Shown: positions 1-9,204, counted from the first letter of the stretch. The stretch is 64,000 bases of DNA from Mayfieldus profundus (GCA_038040325.1 JBBPIM010000001.1:66650-130649); one strand, 5' to 3'. Notes: generated from the sequence alone by a model not told the origin. Program-made: numbers and translations.

Positions 1-493
1 TCGTGCCCTCGGTGACCGACTCGCCCATCTCGGGCATCACGATCTGAAGCGCGCCCTCGGCGGTGGTGGCTCCGGCGCTTACGCTGGCGTCGTCGGTGGT
101 CGCCGCCTGCGGACCGTCGTCTTCTTCTTCGCCCGCCGGTTCCTCCTCCGCCGAGGAGGGAGCGGCCGACTCCTGAGCGGCCTCCTGCGGTGAGGTGTCG
201 GCCTCAGGGCCGGCACCATTGCCCGCGGAATCGCCACCACCCTCGCCGGGCTCCATCTCGGCCAAAGCGGCGCCGACCGGCACCGTCTCGTCGACCTGTA
301 CGAGGAGCTTCGTGATCACCCCGCCGGCCGGAGCCGGCACCTCGGCGTCGACCTTGTCGGTGGAGACCTCGACAACGGTCTGTCCCTCCTCGACCGCGTC
401 CCCTTCGGAGACATGCCACTCCAGAACGGTGCCCTCACTCACCGACTCGCCCATCTCGGGCATCTGGATCTCGACGGTGGCCGTCTTCGCCAT
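1..493 (-). CDS. Dihydrolipoamide acyltransferase (E2) N-terminal part, two lipoyl domains (partial)
   Basis: Minus-strand gene cut by the left window edge; ATG at 493. The protein opens with a biotinyl/lipoyl domain (MPEMGESVSEGTVLEWHVSEGD) whose lipoyl-lysine motif is STDKVDAEVPAP, with Lys47 the expected attachment site. An acidic Ala/Glu/Ser-rich linker (about residues 84-145) follows, then a second lipoyl domain restarting with IVMPEMGESVTEGT as the sequence runs out. Two lipoyl domains joined by a flexible linker are typical of actinobacterial 2-oxoacid dehydrogenase E2 subunits (SucB/DlaT type). The catalytic domain lies outside, so substrate (pyruvate, 2-oxoglutarate or branched-chain) cannot be decided. 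Confidence 0.9.
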   Translation of the reverse strand, partial: MAKTATVEIQMPEMGESVSEGTVLEWHVSEGDAVEEGQTVVEVSTDKVDAEVPAPAGGVITKLLVQVDETVPVGAALAEMEPGEGGGDSAGNGAGPEADTSPQEAAQESAAPSSAEEEPAGEEEDDGPQAATTDDASVSAGATTAEGALQIVMPEMGESVTEGT

Positions 494-535
494 CCGCCTA
501 CGAGTCTATGCGACGCGATCCCCCGGCGCGAAGGG

Positions 536-565
536 GCGCAAACCCGCTTGCCAAGCGGATTGCGC
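536..565. terminator. Two-tier hairpin, probable transcription terminator
   Basis: GCGCAA (536-541) pairs with TTGCGC (560-565) and CCGCTT (544-549) pairs with AAGCGG (553-558), with a 3-nt loop and a small internal loop. It sits just past the stop of the minus-strand Zn-ribbon gene (588) and before the E2 start (493). There is no T-run on the minus strand, so a Rho-independent role is inferred from position and stem only. Confidence 0.5.
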
Positions 566-587
566 GGTTTCCCCGGGCTGCGGGCCG

Positions 588-884
588 CTAGGCCAGCCGC
601 GCGACGAGGTACGCCTCGTTGGCGACGGTGTCGAAGATGTCGCGGACGAGGAACTCGCGCGCCCTGGCGGTGTGGCCGCAGAACCCGCAGTCGACCCTCG
701 AGCCGGCGGGAAGCGGATAGGCGATCACGACCGGGGCATCGCACTCGGGGCAGACCAGCGCGCCGTGTGCGATCACCTGGATTCCGTCGCGGGAGACCTG
801 CCACTCGTGGCGGATGTCGGCGGCGCGGACCTTTCGCTCTCCCGGGAGCGGCTCGCGCTCGAATGGATCGAGGTGAAGCGCCAT
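588..884 (-). CDS. Small zinc-ribbon protein, function unknown
   Basis: 98 residues starting MALHLDPF. A CPEC...CGFC pair of CxxC knuckles (about residues 45-65) indicates a single zinc ribbon; the rest is short beta/alpha sequence without a family I recognise. The start at 884 is preferred to in-frame upstream codons because a TANNNT promoter box lies 7 nt upstream, consistent with a leaderless transcript, and because the longer N-terminus is low-complexity. It is divergent from the fused SDR gene at 941. Role unknown; a nucleic-acid or protein-binding adaptor is possible. Confidence 0.7.
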   Translation of the reverse strand: MALHLDPFEREPLPGERKVRAADIRHEWQVSRDGIQVIAHGALVCPECDAPVVIAYPLPAGSRVDCGFCGHTARAREFLVRDIFDTVANEAYLVARLA

Positions 885-891
885 CCCCCAG

Positions 892-897
892 AGTGTA
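892..897 (-). promoter_or_regulatory. -10 box TACACT, leaderless-type promoter
   Basis: TACACT on the minus strand ends 7 nt before the ATG of the Zn-ribbon gene, so transcription would start at or next to the A of ATG. On the plus strand TAGGGT (896-901) overlaps it and could be the -10 of the divergent SDR gene. Confidence 0.5.
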
Positions 898-940
898 GGG
901 TGCGGCCGAGGGAAGAAAGACGGACTTTGCGGGGCAACCA

Positions 941-3061
941 ATGAACTACTTCGTCACCGGCGCGACGGGCTTCATCGGCCGCAATCTCGTCGAGCAGCTG
1001 CTGAAGCGCGACGGGACCGTGTACGTGCTGGTGCGCGAGGGCTCCAAGGGACGGCTCGAGGAGCTGAGAGGCCGCTGGGGCGTGGACGAGGACCGCGTCG
1101 TCGCGGTGGTTGGAGACCTCTCCCAGCCCAAGCTCGGAGTCTCCGAGGAGGACGCCGCGAAGCTGAGGGGGAAAATCGACCACTTCTTCCACCTCGCGGC
1201 GATCTACGACATGACCGCCGACGCGGAGAGCCAGAAGCTGTCCAACATCGAGGGGACGCGCCACGCGGTAGAGCTGGCCGAGGAGATCGAGGCCGGCTGC
1301 TTTCACATGGTGAGCTCGATCGCCGCAGCCGGCCTCTATCACGGCACCTGGCGCGAGGACATGTTCGAGGAGGCGGAGAACCTCGACGTGAATCCCTACT
1401 TCCGCACCAAGCACGACTCGGAGGGCGTGGTGCGCTCCGAGTGCGAGCGGCCCTGGCGCGTCTACCGCCCCGGGATCGTCGTCGGCAATTCAGATACGGG
1501 CGAGATGGACAAGGTCGATGGGCCCTACTACTTCTTCAAGCTGATCCGGCGGATCCGGAATGCGGTGCCGCAGTGGATGCCGATGGTCGGTATCGAGGGG
1601 CGGGAGATCAACCTCGTGCCGGTCGACTTCGTGGTCCGGGCGATGGATCACATCGCGCATCAGGACGGCCTCGACGGCAGGGCCTTTCATCTCACCGATC
1701 CGCAGCCACCGAGCGCCGGACAGGTGATCGATGTCTTCGCTCGCGCCGCCAACGCACCCCAGTCCTCGGTCCGCCTTCCGGCAGCGGTCCTCGAGGCAGC
1801 GGATCCGTTCGTACGCGTCGGCCTCTCCACCGTGCCGCTCGCCGGCGCGATAGTCGATCGCACCCTCGCCGACTTCGGCATCCCTCGCGCGGTGCTGACC
1901 TATGTCAACTATCCGACCCACTTCGATTCTCGCCAGGCGCAGGCGGCCCTCTCGGACACCGACATCCGGGTGCCGCCGCTCGAGGCCTACGCAGACAAGC
2001 TCTGGGACTACTGGGAGCGGCATCTGGACCCGGACCTATTCGGCGATCGGACGCTGATGGGAGCGGTCCGCGGCCGCCGGGGATTGATCAGCGGCGCCGC
2101 GCAGGTGATCGAGCAGCAAATCCCCGACGAGCTGCTGCGGTTTGGGAGGCGCATGCAGGGCTCGGTCTCGCTGGAGAAGGCGGTGCGGGGCCGCGTGGTG
2201 ATGGTGACCGGCGCGTCGTCGGGCATCGGGCGATCGGCAGCCCTGAAGATCGCCGACGCCGGCGGCACCGTCCTGCTCGTCGCCCGCACTCCCGAGAAGC
2301 TCGAGGCGACCCGTGAGCAGATCGAGGCCGGCGGCGGCACCGCGTACGTGCATCCCTGTGACCTCTCGGACATCGACGACCTCGACCGGATGGCCGACGA
2401 GGTTCTCGTCCAGCACGGCCACGTCGACGTCCTGGTCAACAACGCGGGGCGCTCGATCCGGCGCTCGATCGCCCTCTCCTACGACCGCTTCCACGACTTC
2501 GAGCGCACCATGCAGCTCAACTACTTCGGCGCGGTGAAGCTGATCCTCAAGCTGCTGCCGGTGATGCGGGAGCGGAAATCCGGCCAGATCATCAACATCA
2601 GCTCGATCGGCGTGCAGACCAATACCCCGCGCTTCTCGGCCTACGTAGCCTCGAAGGCGGCGCTGGATGCCTTCTCACGCTGCGTTGCCTCGGAGATCGT
2701 CGACGACGGAGTGAACATCACCACCATCAACATGCCGCTGGTCCGCACGCCGATGATCTCGCCTACGAAGATGTACAACCGCTTCCCCACGATCACACCG
2801 GAGAAGGCTGCCGACATGATCTGCGAGGCGATCATCCACAAGCCGAAGCGGATCGCCACCCCGCTCGGGACGCTCGGCCAGCTGCTCTACGCCATCAACC
2901 CGAAGTCGATCGACTACATCCTCAACAGCGCCTACAAGCTCTTCCCCGACTCGAGCGCCGCGCGCGGTAAGGAGCGAAAGGCTCCTACCGAGGCGAAAGA
3001 AGAGGAAGCCTCGACCGAGCAGGTGGCCTTCGCCTACCTGATGCGGGGCGTGCACTGGTAG
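941..3061 (+). CDS. Fused two-domain SDR, probable bifunctional fatty acyl-CoA reductase
   Basis: 706 residues. The N-terminal half is an extended SDR/male-sterility-type NAD-binding domain with GATGFIG at residues 7-13 and a YFRTK catalytic pair. The C-terminal half (from about residue 415) is a classical SDR with TGASSGIG, NNAG, a catalytic Ser in NISSIG and YVASK. This order and length match mycobacterial AcrA-type proteins and Marinobacter-type reductases that take fatty acyl-CoA through aldehyde to alcohol. A charged tail (about residues 670-695) follows. The 3' end overlaps the reading frame of the next gene, an alkyl-DHAP synthase-like flavoprotein, suggesting joint use of a fatty alcohol. 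The domain call is firm; the substrate is inferred. Confidence 0.85.
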   Translation: MNYFVTGATGFIGRNLVEQLLKRDGTVYVLVREGSKGRLEELRGRWGVDEDRVVAVVGDLSQPKLGVSEEDAAKLRGKIDHFFHLAAIYDMTADAESQKLSNIEGTRHAVELAEEIEAGCFHMVSSIAAAGLYHGTWREDMFEEAENLDVNPYFRTKHDSEGVVRSECERPWRVYRPGIVVGNSDTGEMDKVDGPYYFFKLIRRIRNAVPQWMPMVGIEGREINLVPVDFVVRAMDHIAHQDGLDGRAFHLTDPQPPSAGQVIDVFARAANAPQSSVRLPAAVLEAADPFVRVGLSTVPLAGAIVDRTLADFGIPRAVLTYVNYPTHFDSRQAQAALSDTDIRVPPLEAYADKLWDYWERHLDPDLFGDRTLMGAVRGRRGLISGAAQVIEQQIPDELLRFGRRMQGSVSLEKAVRGRVVMVTGASSGIGRSAALKIADAGGTVLLVARTPEKLEATREQIEAGGGTAYVHPCDLSDIDDLDRMADEVLVQHGHVDVLVNNAGRSIRRSIALSYDRFHDFERTMQLNYFGAVKLILKLLPVMRERKSGQIINISSIGVQTNTPRFSAYVASKAALDAFSRCVASEIVDDGVNITTINMPLVRTPMISPTKMYNRFPTITPEKAADMICEAIIHKPKRIATPLGTLGQLLYAINPKSIDYILNSAYKLFPDSSAARGKERKAPTEAKEEEASTEQVAFAYLMRGVHW

Positions 3062-4707
3062 GCACGGCGACCCGGCGCCGCAAGCACTGGGGCTGGGGCT
3101 TCGAGGACCAGCAGCCACCTCGCTCAGAGCTGGAGGAGGCGGCGAGGGGGATAAGCGAGCGGCTCGGCTTCGGCGGCGAGGTCGCCGATCCGGTTCCGCT
3201 CCAGGACGCCGAGCTTCGCGAGCCGCGGCTGCAGGTCCCGGGCTCGCTCGCGGGGTTCGTCAGGGACGACCCTCACGAGCGTGCCACTCACGCGCTCGGC
3301 AAGGCCTACACCGACGTCGTGCGTGGCTTTCGCGGCGAATTCACCAACCCGCCTGACCTCGTTGCCCGCCCGTCCGACGAGTCCGAGGTCGAAGCGGTGC
3401 TCACCTTCTGCGACGAGGTGGACGCCGCCGCGATCCCCTACGGCGGCGGGACCAGCGTGGTCGGGGGGGTCGAGCCGCGCGTCGGCGAGACCTACGCGGG
3501 GGCGGTCTCGATCGACCTCGGGCGCCTCGACCGCGTGCTCGAAGTAGACCCGGTCTCGCGCGCAGCTCGTATCCAGGGCGGGGCACCCGGTCCCGTGCTG
3601 GAGGACCAGCTGCGCGAGCATGGGCTCACCCTGCGGCACTTCCCGCAGTCGTTCGAGTTCTCGACGCTGGGCGGCTGGATCGCGACCCGGGCCGGGGGGC
3701 ACTTCGCGACGCTCTACACGCACATCGACGACCTGGTCGAGTCGGTCCGGGCCATCACCCCGCGCGGCACGTGGGAGAGTCGCCGCCTGCCCGGCTCCGG
3801 CGCCGGGCCGTCACCGGACCGGGCGCTGATCGGCTCCGAGGGGATACTCGGGGTGATCACCGAGGCCTGGGTGCGGCTGCAGCAGCGGCCCACCTTCAAG
3901 GTCTCATGCGGGGTGGGCTTCGATGAGTTCGCGGCCGGGGCGCGCGCCGTGCGCGAGATCTCGCAGGCCGGGCTTTATCCGGCCAACTGCCGGCTGCTCG
4001 ACGCGCTGGAGGCCGAGACGACCGGGGCTTCGCCCGGCCCCGGGAAGGCGCTGCTGGTGCTGGGATTCGAGTCGGCGCACCATCCGGTTGACCATTGGAT
4101 GGACCTGGCGCTGGAGGCCGCGCGTGAGCATGGCGGCGAGCCGGGCGAGGTAGCGGGCAAGCAACGAGGAGCGAGGAACGAGGAACGAGGTTCCAGCTCA
4201 GGCGATGCTGTGGGCTCCTGGCGGTCGGCATTCCTGGCCGCTCCGTACCTCCGCGACACCTTCGTCGCCTGCGGCGTCCTCTCGGACACCTTCGAGACGG
4301 CGATCACCTGGGACCGCTTCGAGGAGTTCCACGCCCGGGCGATCGAGGCCGCAAGCTCCAAGGCCGCCGAGGTGTGCGGCGTCGCGCCGGGCGGGCCCGG
4401 GTCTCCGCGCGTCTCCTGCCGGTTCACCCACGTCTACCCCGACGGCCCCGCGCCGTACTTCACGGTGCTGGCCCCCGCGGTTCGCGGCGGCGAGGTGGAG
4501 CAGTGGAACGAGATCAAGGCGGCGGCGTCGGATGCCGTGATCGAGGGCGGCGGGACGATCACCCACCATCACGCGGTCGGCCGCGACCACCGTCCCTGGT
4601 ATGACCGCCAGCGGCCCGATCCCTTTGCCGAAGCGCTGCGCGGCGCCAAGGCCGCAGTCGACCCGGCGGGGATCCTCAACCCCGGCGTTCTGATCGACCC
4701 CGCCTAG
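3055..4707 (+). CDS. FAD-linked oxidase, alkyldihydroxyacetonephosphate synthase (AGPS)-like
   Basis: About 550 residues if read from CTG at 3055. The family N-terminus RRRKHWGWG (residues 7-15; compare the KWNGWG segment of animal AGPS) lies before any in-frame ATG, GTG or TTG; the first of those is GTG 3319, which would delete it. The PCMH FAD-binding motif GGGTSVVGG (from residue 130), EFSTLGGW, GSEGILGVITEA and the catalytic HHH triplet (504-506) are all present, as in enzymes that exchange the acyl group of acyl-DHAP for a fatty alcohol. Residues about 369-381 (KQRGARNEERG) are encoded by a 7-bp repeat array in a loop. The frame overlaps the preceding acyl reductase. A D-lactate dehydrogenase-like oxidase is the alternative. 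Confidence 0.8.
   Translation: MVGTATRRRKHWGWGFEDQQPPRSELEEAARGISERLGFGGEVADPVPLQDAELREPRLQVPGSLAGFVRDDPHERATHALGKAYTDVVRGFRGEFTNPPDLVARPSDESEVEAVLTFCDEVDAAAIPYGGGTSVVGGVEPRVGETYAGAVSIDLGRLDRVLEVDPVSRAARIQGGAPGPVLEDQLREHGLTLRHFPQSFEFSTLGGWIATRAGGHFATLYTHIDDLVESVRAITPRGTWESRRLPGSGAGPSPDRALIGSEGILGVITEAWVRLQQRPTFKVSCGVGFDEFAAGARAVREISQAGLYPANCRLLDALEAETTGASPGPGKALLVLGFESAHHPVDHWMDLALEAAREHGGEPGEVAGKQRGARNEERGSSSGDAVGSWRSAFLAAPYLRDTFVACGVLSDTFETAITWDRFEEFHARAIEAASSKAAEVCGVAPGGPGSPRVSCRFTHVYPDGPAPYFTVLAPAVRGGEVEQWNEIKAAASDAVIEGGGTITHHHAVGRDHRPWYDRQRPDPFAEALRGAKAAVDPAGILNPGVLIDPA
4159..4194 (+). repeat. Heptanucleotide array inside a coding region
   Basis: Units AGCAACG, AGGAGCG, AGGAACG, AGGAACG followed by AGGTTCC. 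This is the same repeat family found at nuo junctions and around msrB. Here it is in frame inside the AGPS-like gene and encodes a charged loop that the family does not otherwise need. Confidence 0.75.
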
Positions 4708-4816
4708 CCCCGCGCGCTGGGACGCGTCGCCCGCCGTCCCCCCGGGCGGCGGCGCTACCCTTTCGCGACCGTCTCGACCCGTCCCGGGCCCGCTCCCGCC
4801 CGGCCGGGCGCCTCTC

Positions 4817-5794
4817 ATGGAAACGATCACCGAGGAACACCCCACCGTCCCCGCCGAGGCCGCCGAAAAGCCGGACGGCTCCGAGACCCCCACCGAGCGC
4901 ATCGAGCCGCCCGTGCCGTCGCGCCCGACCTGGCACGCGGCGCTGGTCGCGATGCGGCCCAAGGAGTGGATCAAGAACGTGCTGGTCTTCGCCGGGCTTC
5001 TGTTCTCCGGCAAGGTCGACCAGATGGGTGCGGTTGGCACCGCGACGCTGGCCTTCGCGGCGTTCTGCGCAGTGTCCAGCGCCGGCTACCTGGTCAACGA
5101 TCTCAACGACGTCGAGTTCGACCGCAAGCACCCCAAGAAGCGGAATCGGCCGATCGCGGCCGGCGAGCTGTCTGAGGGAACCGCGGTGGCGCTGGCGATC
5201 GGTCTCGGAATCGGCGCGCTCGCGCTCGCCTTCGCGACGATCGGCTGGGAGGTCGGGCTGATGGTGGCGGGCTACGGCGCCGCCCAGGTGGCCTACAGCT
5301 TCGGGCTCAAGCAGGTCGTGATTATCGACGTGATGACGATCGCCGGCCTGTTCATCCTCCGCGTGGTCGCCGGTGCCGAGGCGGTCGACGTGCACGCCTC
5401 GGAGTGGCTGATCCTCTGTACCGGGATGCTCGCCTGCTTCCTCGGCTTCACCAAGCGGCGCCAGGAGGCGGTCTCAGAGCTTCACCAGGGCACCGACACC
5501 CGGCCTGTGCTGGAGCACTACTCGCTGCCCTTCCTCGACCAGATGGTTGCGATGGTCACCGCGGGAACGGTGCTGACCTACGCGATCTACACGGTCAACT
5601 CGCCGCTGATCGGCTCGGAGATGATGTTCACGATCCCGCCCGTCCTCTACGGCCTGTTTCGCTACCTGTACCTGATCTACGACCGCTCCGACGACCGCTC
5701 CACCGCCGCGATAGTCAGCGAGGACACGGGGATGATCGCGGCCGGGGCGAGCTTCGCGCTGATCGCCTTCCTGCTGCTCTACGTCTTCAACTAG
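4817..5794 (+). CDS. UbiA-family prenyltransferase, probable decaprenyl-phosphate phosphoribosyltransferase
   Basis: 325 residues with a charged cytoplasmic N-terminus (1-40), then about eight or nine membrane spans. MRPKEWIKN and the Mg-diphosphate motif NDLNDVEFD (94-102) followed by RKHPKKRNRPIA are characteristic of the Rv3806c-type subfamily, which transfers phosphoribose from PRPP to decaprenyl phosphate as the first step to the arabinose donor of cell-wall arabinan. The second acidic region (IIDVMTIAG...ILR) is also present. Its stop overlaps the stop of the convergent gene on a shared CTAG (5791-5794). Another UbiA-type aromatic prenyltransferase is less likely given the RPKEW motif. 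Confidence 0.85.
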   Translation: METITEEHPTVPAEAAEKPDGSETPTERIEPPVPSRPTWHAALVAMRPKEWIKNVLVFAGLLFSGKVDQMGAVGTATLAFAAFCAVSSAGYLVNDLNDVEFDRKHPKKRNRPIAAGELSEGTAVALAIGLGIGALALAFATIGWEVGLMVAGYGAAQVAYSFGLKQVVIIDVMTIAGLFILRVVAGAEAVDVHASEWLILCTGMLACFLGFTKRRQEAVSELHQGTDTRPVLEHYSLPFLDQMVAMVTAGTVLTYAIYTVNSPLIGSEMMFTIPPVLYGLFRYLYLIYDRSDDRSTAAIVSEDTGMIAAGASFALIAFLLLYVFN

Positions 5795-6156
5795 TGGGCC
5801 CGGCCCCCGTGCGGGGGCGGAGCGGCGTGCTCGTCCGGGACCACCTGAACGTCGGATGCCAACTCGACCTTGCCGGCGCGGGTGAATTGCACGTCCACCG
5901 TCTCGTCCTTGCGGTAGGTGCCGAACAGGCCGATGAACATCGCCAGCCAACGCATCGCGCCGACCCTGCCCTCCTTGAGGATCTGGCGCGCGAAGACGAT
6001 CTCGCGCCCGCCGCGCACCGTGTAGTCCGTGCCCTCCGTCTGGGGAACGCCATTGACGAAGACCTCGATGGGAGGCTCGGCCCCGCGAGGCAGCCGCACC
6101 ACGTTGCCCACCGCGACGCTTCCCTCGGGCACCTCCTGATTCGCGGGCCCGCTCAC
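5791..6156 (-). CDS. Small protein of unknown function
   Basis: 121 residues, GTG start. It has beta-rich stretches (VFVNGVPQTEGTDYTVRGG resembles short extracellular or phage-like beta modules), then a hydrophobic segment WLAMFIGLFG at about 84-93 and a C-terminal beta segment. No signal peptide. The start overlaps the stop of the upstream gene (GTGA), so both are translated from one transcript. I do not recognise the family. Confidence 0.65.
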   Translation of the reverse strand: MSGPANQEVPEGSVAVGNVVRLPRGAEPPIEVFVNGVPQTEGTDYTVRGGREIVFARQILKEGRVGAMRWLAMFIGLFGTYRKDETVDVQFTRAGKVELASDVQVVPDEHAAPPPHGGRAH

Positions 6157-6512
6157 CCGGCCGCCTTCAGCGCCTCCCCGACGGTTTCATAGACGCTCCT
6201 CCCCCGCCGCGGCGTCAGCTCCTGGCGGCGGACGCCCCCCTGGTAGGGAACGATCGATCCGTCGCCCATCACGTCCACGCCCGCGTCGCGCCCGCGCAGG
6301 AAGCCGCCGGTCGAGATCTCCAGCCGCGCCGCAATCTGCTGGTCGGGCTCGAAGTCGCGCAACATCGAAACCTTCTCCAGCGATCCTTCGGCGCGGACCT
6401 GCTCGGCCCGGCGCTCCAGCTCGGCGACGGCGGCGGTGAGCTCGTGGAAGACCTCGCGATGCACGTCAGGGCCGTGGCGGACCGTCAGCGTGTAGCCGCC
6501 ACGTCTGGACAT
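6153..6512 (-). CDS. Small protein of unknown function
   Basis: 119 residues, ATG start. The N-terminus (GGYTLTVRHGPDVHRE) is beta-like, followed by a helical stretch with many Glu/Arg (about 20-45), then LEISTGGFLRGRDAGVDVMGDGS. The composition and a C-terminal RRGRSVYETVGEAL suggest a soluble, possibly ligand-binding protein. It is the first gene of a two-gene unit with the protein ending at 5791. Family unknown. Confidence 0.65.
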   Translation of the reverse strand: MSRRGGYTLTVRHGPDVHREVFHELTAAVAELERRAEQVRAEGSLEKVSMLRDFEPDQQIAARLEISTGGFLRGRDAGVDVMGDGSIVPYQGGVRRQELTPRRGRSVYETVGEALKAAG

Positions 6513-6537
6513 CGGCGAACCGCCGGGGCCTCGCCGC

Positions 6538-7920
6538 TCAGTCGGGCGGGCGGGACGCCGGGGGGCCCTCGATCGTCTCCTGCCCGCTGCGCTCGGCGAT
6601 CGGGACGTAGTCCTGGTCGCGCTTGCCCGTGTAGATCTGGCGCGGGCGGGCGATCTTCTGCTCGGAATCGTCCATGTGCTCGAGCCACTGGGCGATCCAG
6701 CCGGAGGTGCGGGGGATCGCGAAGATCACCGTGAACATCTCGGTCGGGATCCGCAGCGCCTCGTAGATCAAGCCTGAGTAGAAGTCGACGTTCGGGTACA
6801 GCTTTCGCTCGGTGAAGTAGTCGTCGTCCAGCGCCCGCTTCTCCAGCTCGGTGGCGATCTCCAGCAGCGGGTTGTAGCCCGTCGCCTCGAGCACCTCGTC
6901 GACGTTCTTCTTGATGATCCGCGCCCGCGGATCGTAGTTCTTGTAGACACGGTGGCCGAAGCCCATCAACCGCTCCTCGCGGTCCTTCACACCTTCCAGA
7001 AAGTCGGGGATGTTCTCGACCTTCTCGATGCGGCGCAGCATCCGCAGCACCGCCTCGTTGGCTCCGCCGTGCAGCGGCCCGTAGAGCGCCGCGACTCCGG
7101 CCGCCACCGCCGAGTACGGGTCGACATCGGAGGAGCCGACCGCCCGCACGGCGTTGGTCGAGCAGTTCTGTTCGTGGTCCGCGTGGAGGATGAAGAGGAC
7201 GTCGAGGGCCCGCGCGAGTCGTGGGTCGGGGTCGTACTTGCGCTCGGTCATCCTGAACAGCATCGAGAGGAAGTTCTCCGGATAGCTGAGGTCGTTGTCC
7301 GGGTAGACGTAGGGCAGTCCCATGTTGTGGCGGTAGGAGAAGGCCGCGAGCGTCGGCATCTTGGCGATCAGCCGGATCGTCGCCAGGTAGCGTTCCTCGG
7401 GATCGTCGAGCTTCTTCGCGTCGGGGTAGAAGGTGGAGAGCGCCCCGACCGAGGCGAGCAGCATTCCCATCGGGTGGGCGTCGTAGCGAAATCCGGAGAG
7501 GAACATCTTGATGTCCTCGTGGACGAAGGTGTGGTGGGTGATGTCGTGGATCCAGGTGTCGAGCTGCGCCTGGGTCGGCAGCTCGCCGAACACCAGCAGG
7601 TAGGCGACCTCGAGGTAGGTGGACTTCTCGCAAAGCTGCTCGATCGGGATCCCGCGGTGCTGGAGGATCCCCGCCTCGCCGTCGATGTAGGTGATCGCAG
7701 AGCGGCAGGATGCGGTGTTGGTGAACGCGGGGTCGTAGGCCATCAGGCCGAAGTCGTCTTCGGAGACCTTGATCTGGCGCAGGTCCATGGCCTTCACCGT
7801 TCCGTCGGCGATCTCCAGCTCATACGCCTCGCCGGTCCTGTTGTCGGTGACCGAGAGCGTGTCCTGGTTCGCGCCGGCCCCGTCTACCGATGCGTCCTTG
7901 GTCTCCTGCTTGGTGGCCAT
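6538..7920 (-). CDS. gltA: Citrate synthase
   Basis: 460 residues, type II citrate synthase, condensing oxaloacetate and acetyl-CoA at the entry of the TCA cycle. Active-site elements are visible: HADHEQNCST (first His), MGFGHRVYKNYDPRA (second His/oxaloacetate Arg) and the Asp/Phe region near GLIYEALRIP. The N-terminus (SVTDNRTGEAYELEIADGTVKA) is the beta module usual in hexameric Gram-negative and actinobacterial enzymes. The ATG at 7920 has an AGGAG ribosome site; longer in-frame readings run into the structured leader. The gene follows pfkB after 363 bp of noncoding sequence. Confidence 0.95.
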   Translation of the reverse strand: MATKQETKDASVDGAGANQDTLSVTDNRTGEAYELEIADGTVKAMDLRQIKVSEDDFGLMAYDPAFTNTASCRSAITYIDGEAGILQHRGIPIEQLCEKSTYLEVAYLLVFGELPTQAQLDTWIHDITHHTFVHEDIKMFLSGFRYDAHPMGMLLASVGALSTFYPDAKKLDDPEERYLATIRLIAKMPTLAAFSYRHNMGLPYVYPDNDLSYPENFLSMLFRMTERKYDPDPRLARALDVLFILHADHEQNCSTNAVRAVGSSDVDPYSAVAAGVAALYGPLHGGANEAVLRMLRRIEKVENIPDFLEGVKDREERLMGFGHRVYKNYDPRARIIKKNVDEVLEATGYNPLLEIATELEKRALDDDYFTERKLYPNVDFYSGLIYEALRIPTEMFTVIFAIPRTSGWIAQWLEHMDDSEQKIARPRQIYTGKRDQDYVPIAERSGQETIEGPPASRPPD

Positions 7921-8283
7921 CGCCTCTCCTAGACCTCGTTTCCTCGGAGGCGCCATTCTCGCAGTTTGCGCTTCCCGCGCATGGAATTCCGATCGGGGCT
8001 GGCCGTGGATGAGTTTGGGGCTGAAATAGCGACCGAAACTCACGCACCCCCCGGTCGGGGTCCCGACCCCGAACCCTAGGTGTAAGAGCCGAGCGCGTTG
8101 TTTCCCCGAAGCTCGAGCCGATCGGTCGGCGCTCTGTAACGCGAGCGCGCAAATCCTCACCCTTTCGCACGCCACCATTGCGCGTGACTTGCCCACCTCC
8201 AGGGGTGGCAAACAAAGACCGCCATATGAGGGGGGAAACCGCTGCCACCCCCCAAACCCGGACAACGGGCTCAGGGATTACAC
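7921..8283 (-). promoter_or_regulatory. 363-bp noncoding region upstream of gltA, highly structured
   Basis: The only gap over 300 bp in the window. From the gltA side it holds the gltA ribosome site; an inverted repeat GAGTTT/AAACTC (8011-8016/8036-8041); a strong hairpin TCGGGGTC/GACCCCGA (8055-8062/8065-8072); then the 214-bp element closed by an 11-bp perfect inverted repeat (8075-8288). No reading frame in it looks coding. It probably carries the pfkB end, the gltA promoter and a regulatory or stand-alone RNA. Confidence 0.55.
8055..8072. terminator. GC-rich hairpin next to the structured element
   Basis: TCGGGGTC and GACCCCGA form an 8-bp perfect stem with a 2-nt loop, starting 2 nt from the structured element on the gltA side. 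It could terminate or attenuate transcription toward gltA. There is no T-tract on the minus strand. Confidence 0.4.

Positions 8284-8288
<5 letters not shown>
8075..8288 (-). ncRNA. Candidate structured RNA or MITE-like element of unknown type
   Basis: CCTAGGTGTAA (8075-8085) is the perfect inverse of TTACACCTAGG (8278-8288); the pairing resumes as GAGCC (8086-8090)/GGCTC (8268-8272) after a 5-nt one-sided bulge, giving a 16-bp closing stem. Inside are GGGGTGGCA/TGCCACCCC (8202-8210/8243-8251) and, reading the minus strand, hairpins CACGC/GCGTG, GCGCTC/GAGCGC, GCCGA/TCGGC and CGAGC/GCTCG. This multi-branch layout looks like a riboswitch or structured RNA leading into gltA. The ends also read as CTAG-bounded terminal repeats, as in a small nonautonomous element. 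The pfkB stop lies inside one arm. I match it to no family I know. Confidence 0.45.

Positions 8289-9204
<916 letters not shown>

Noticed and set aside
5791..5794. CTAG at ends of convergent genes as a special site
   Set aside because: Overlapping TAG stops on both strands give CTAG automatically; other CTAG cases simply follow C before TAG.
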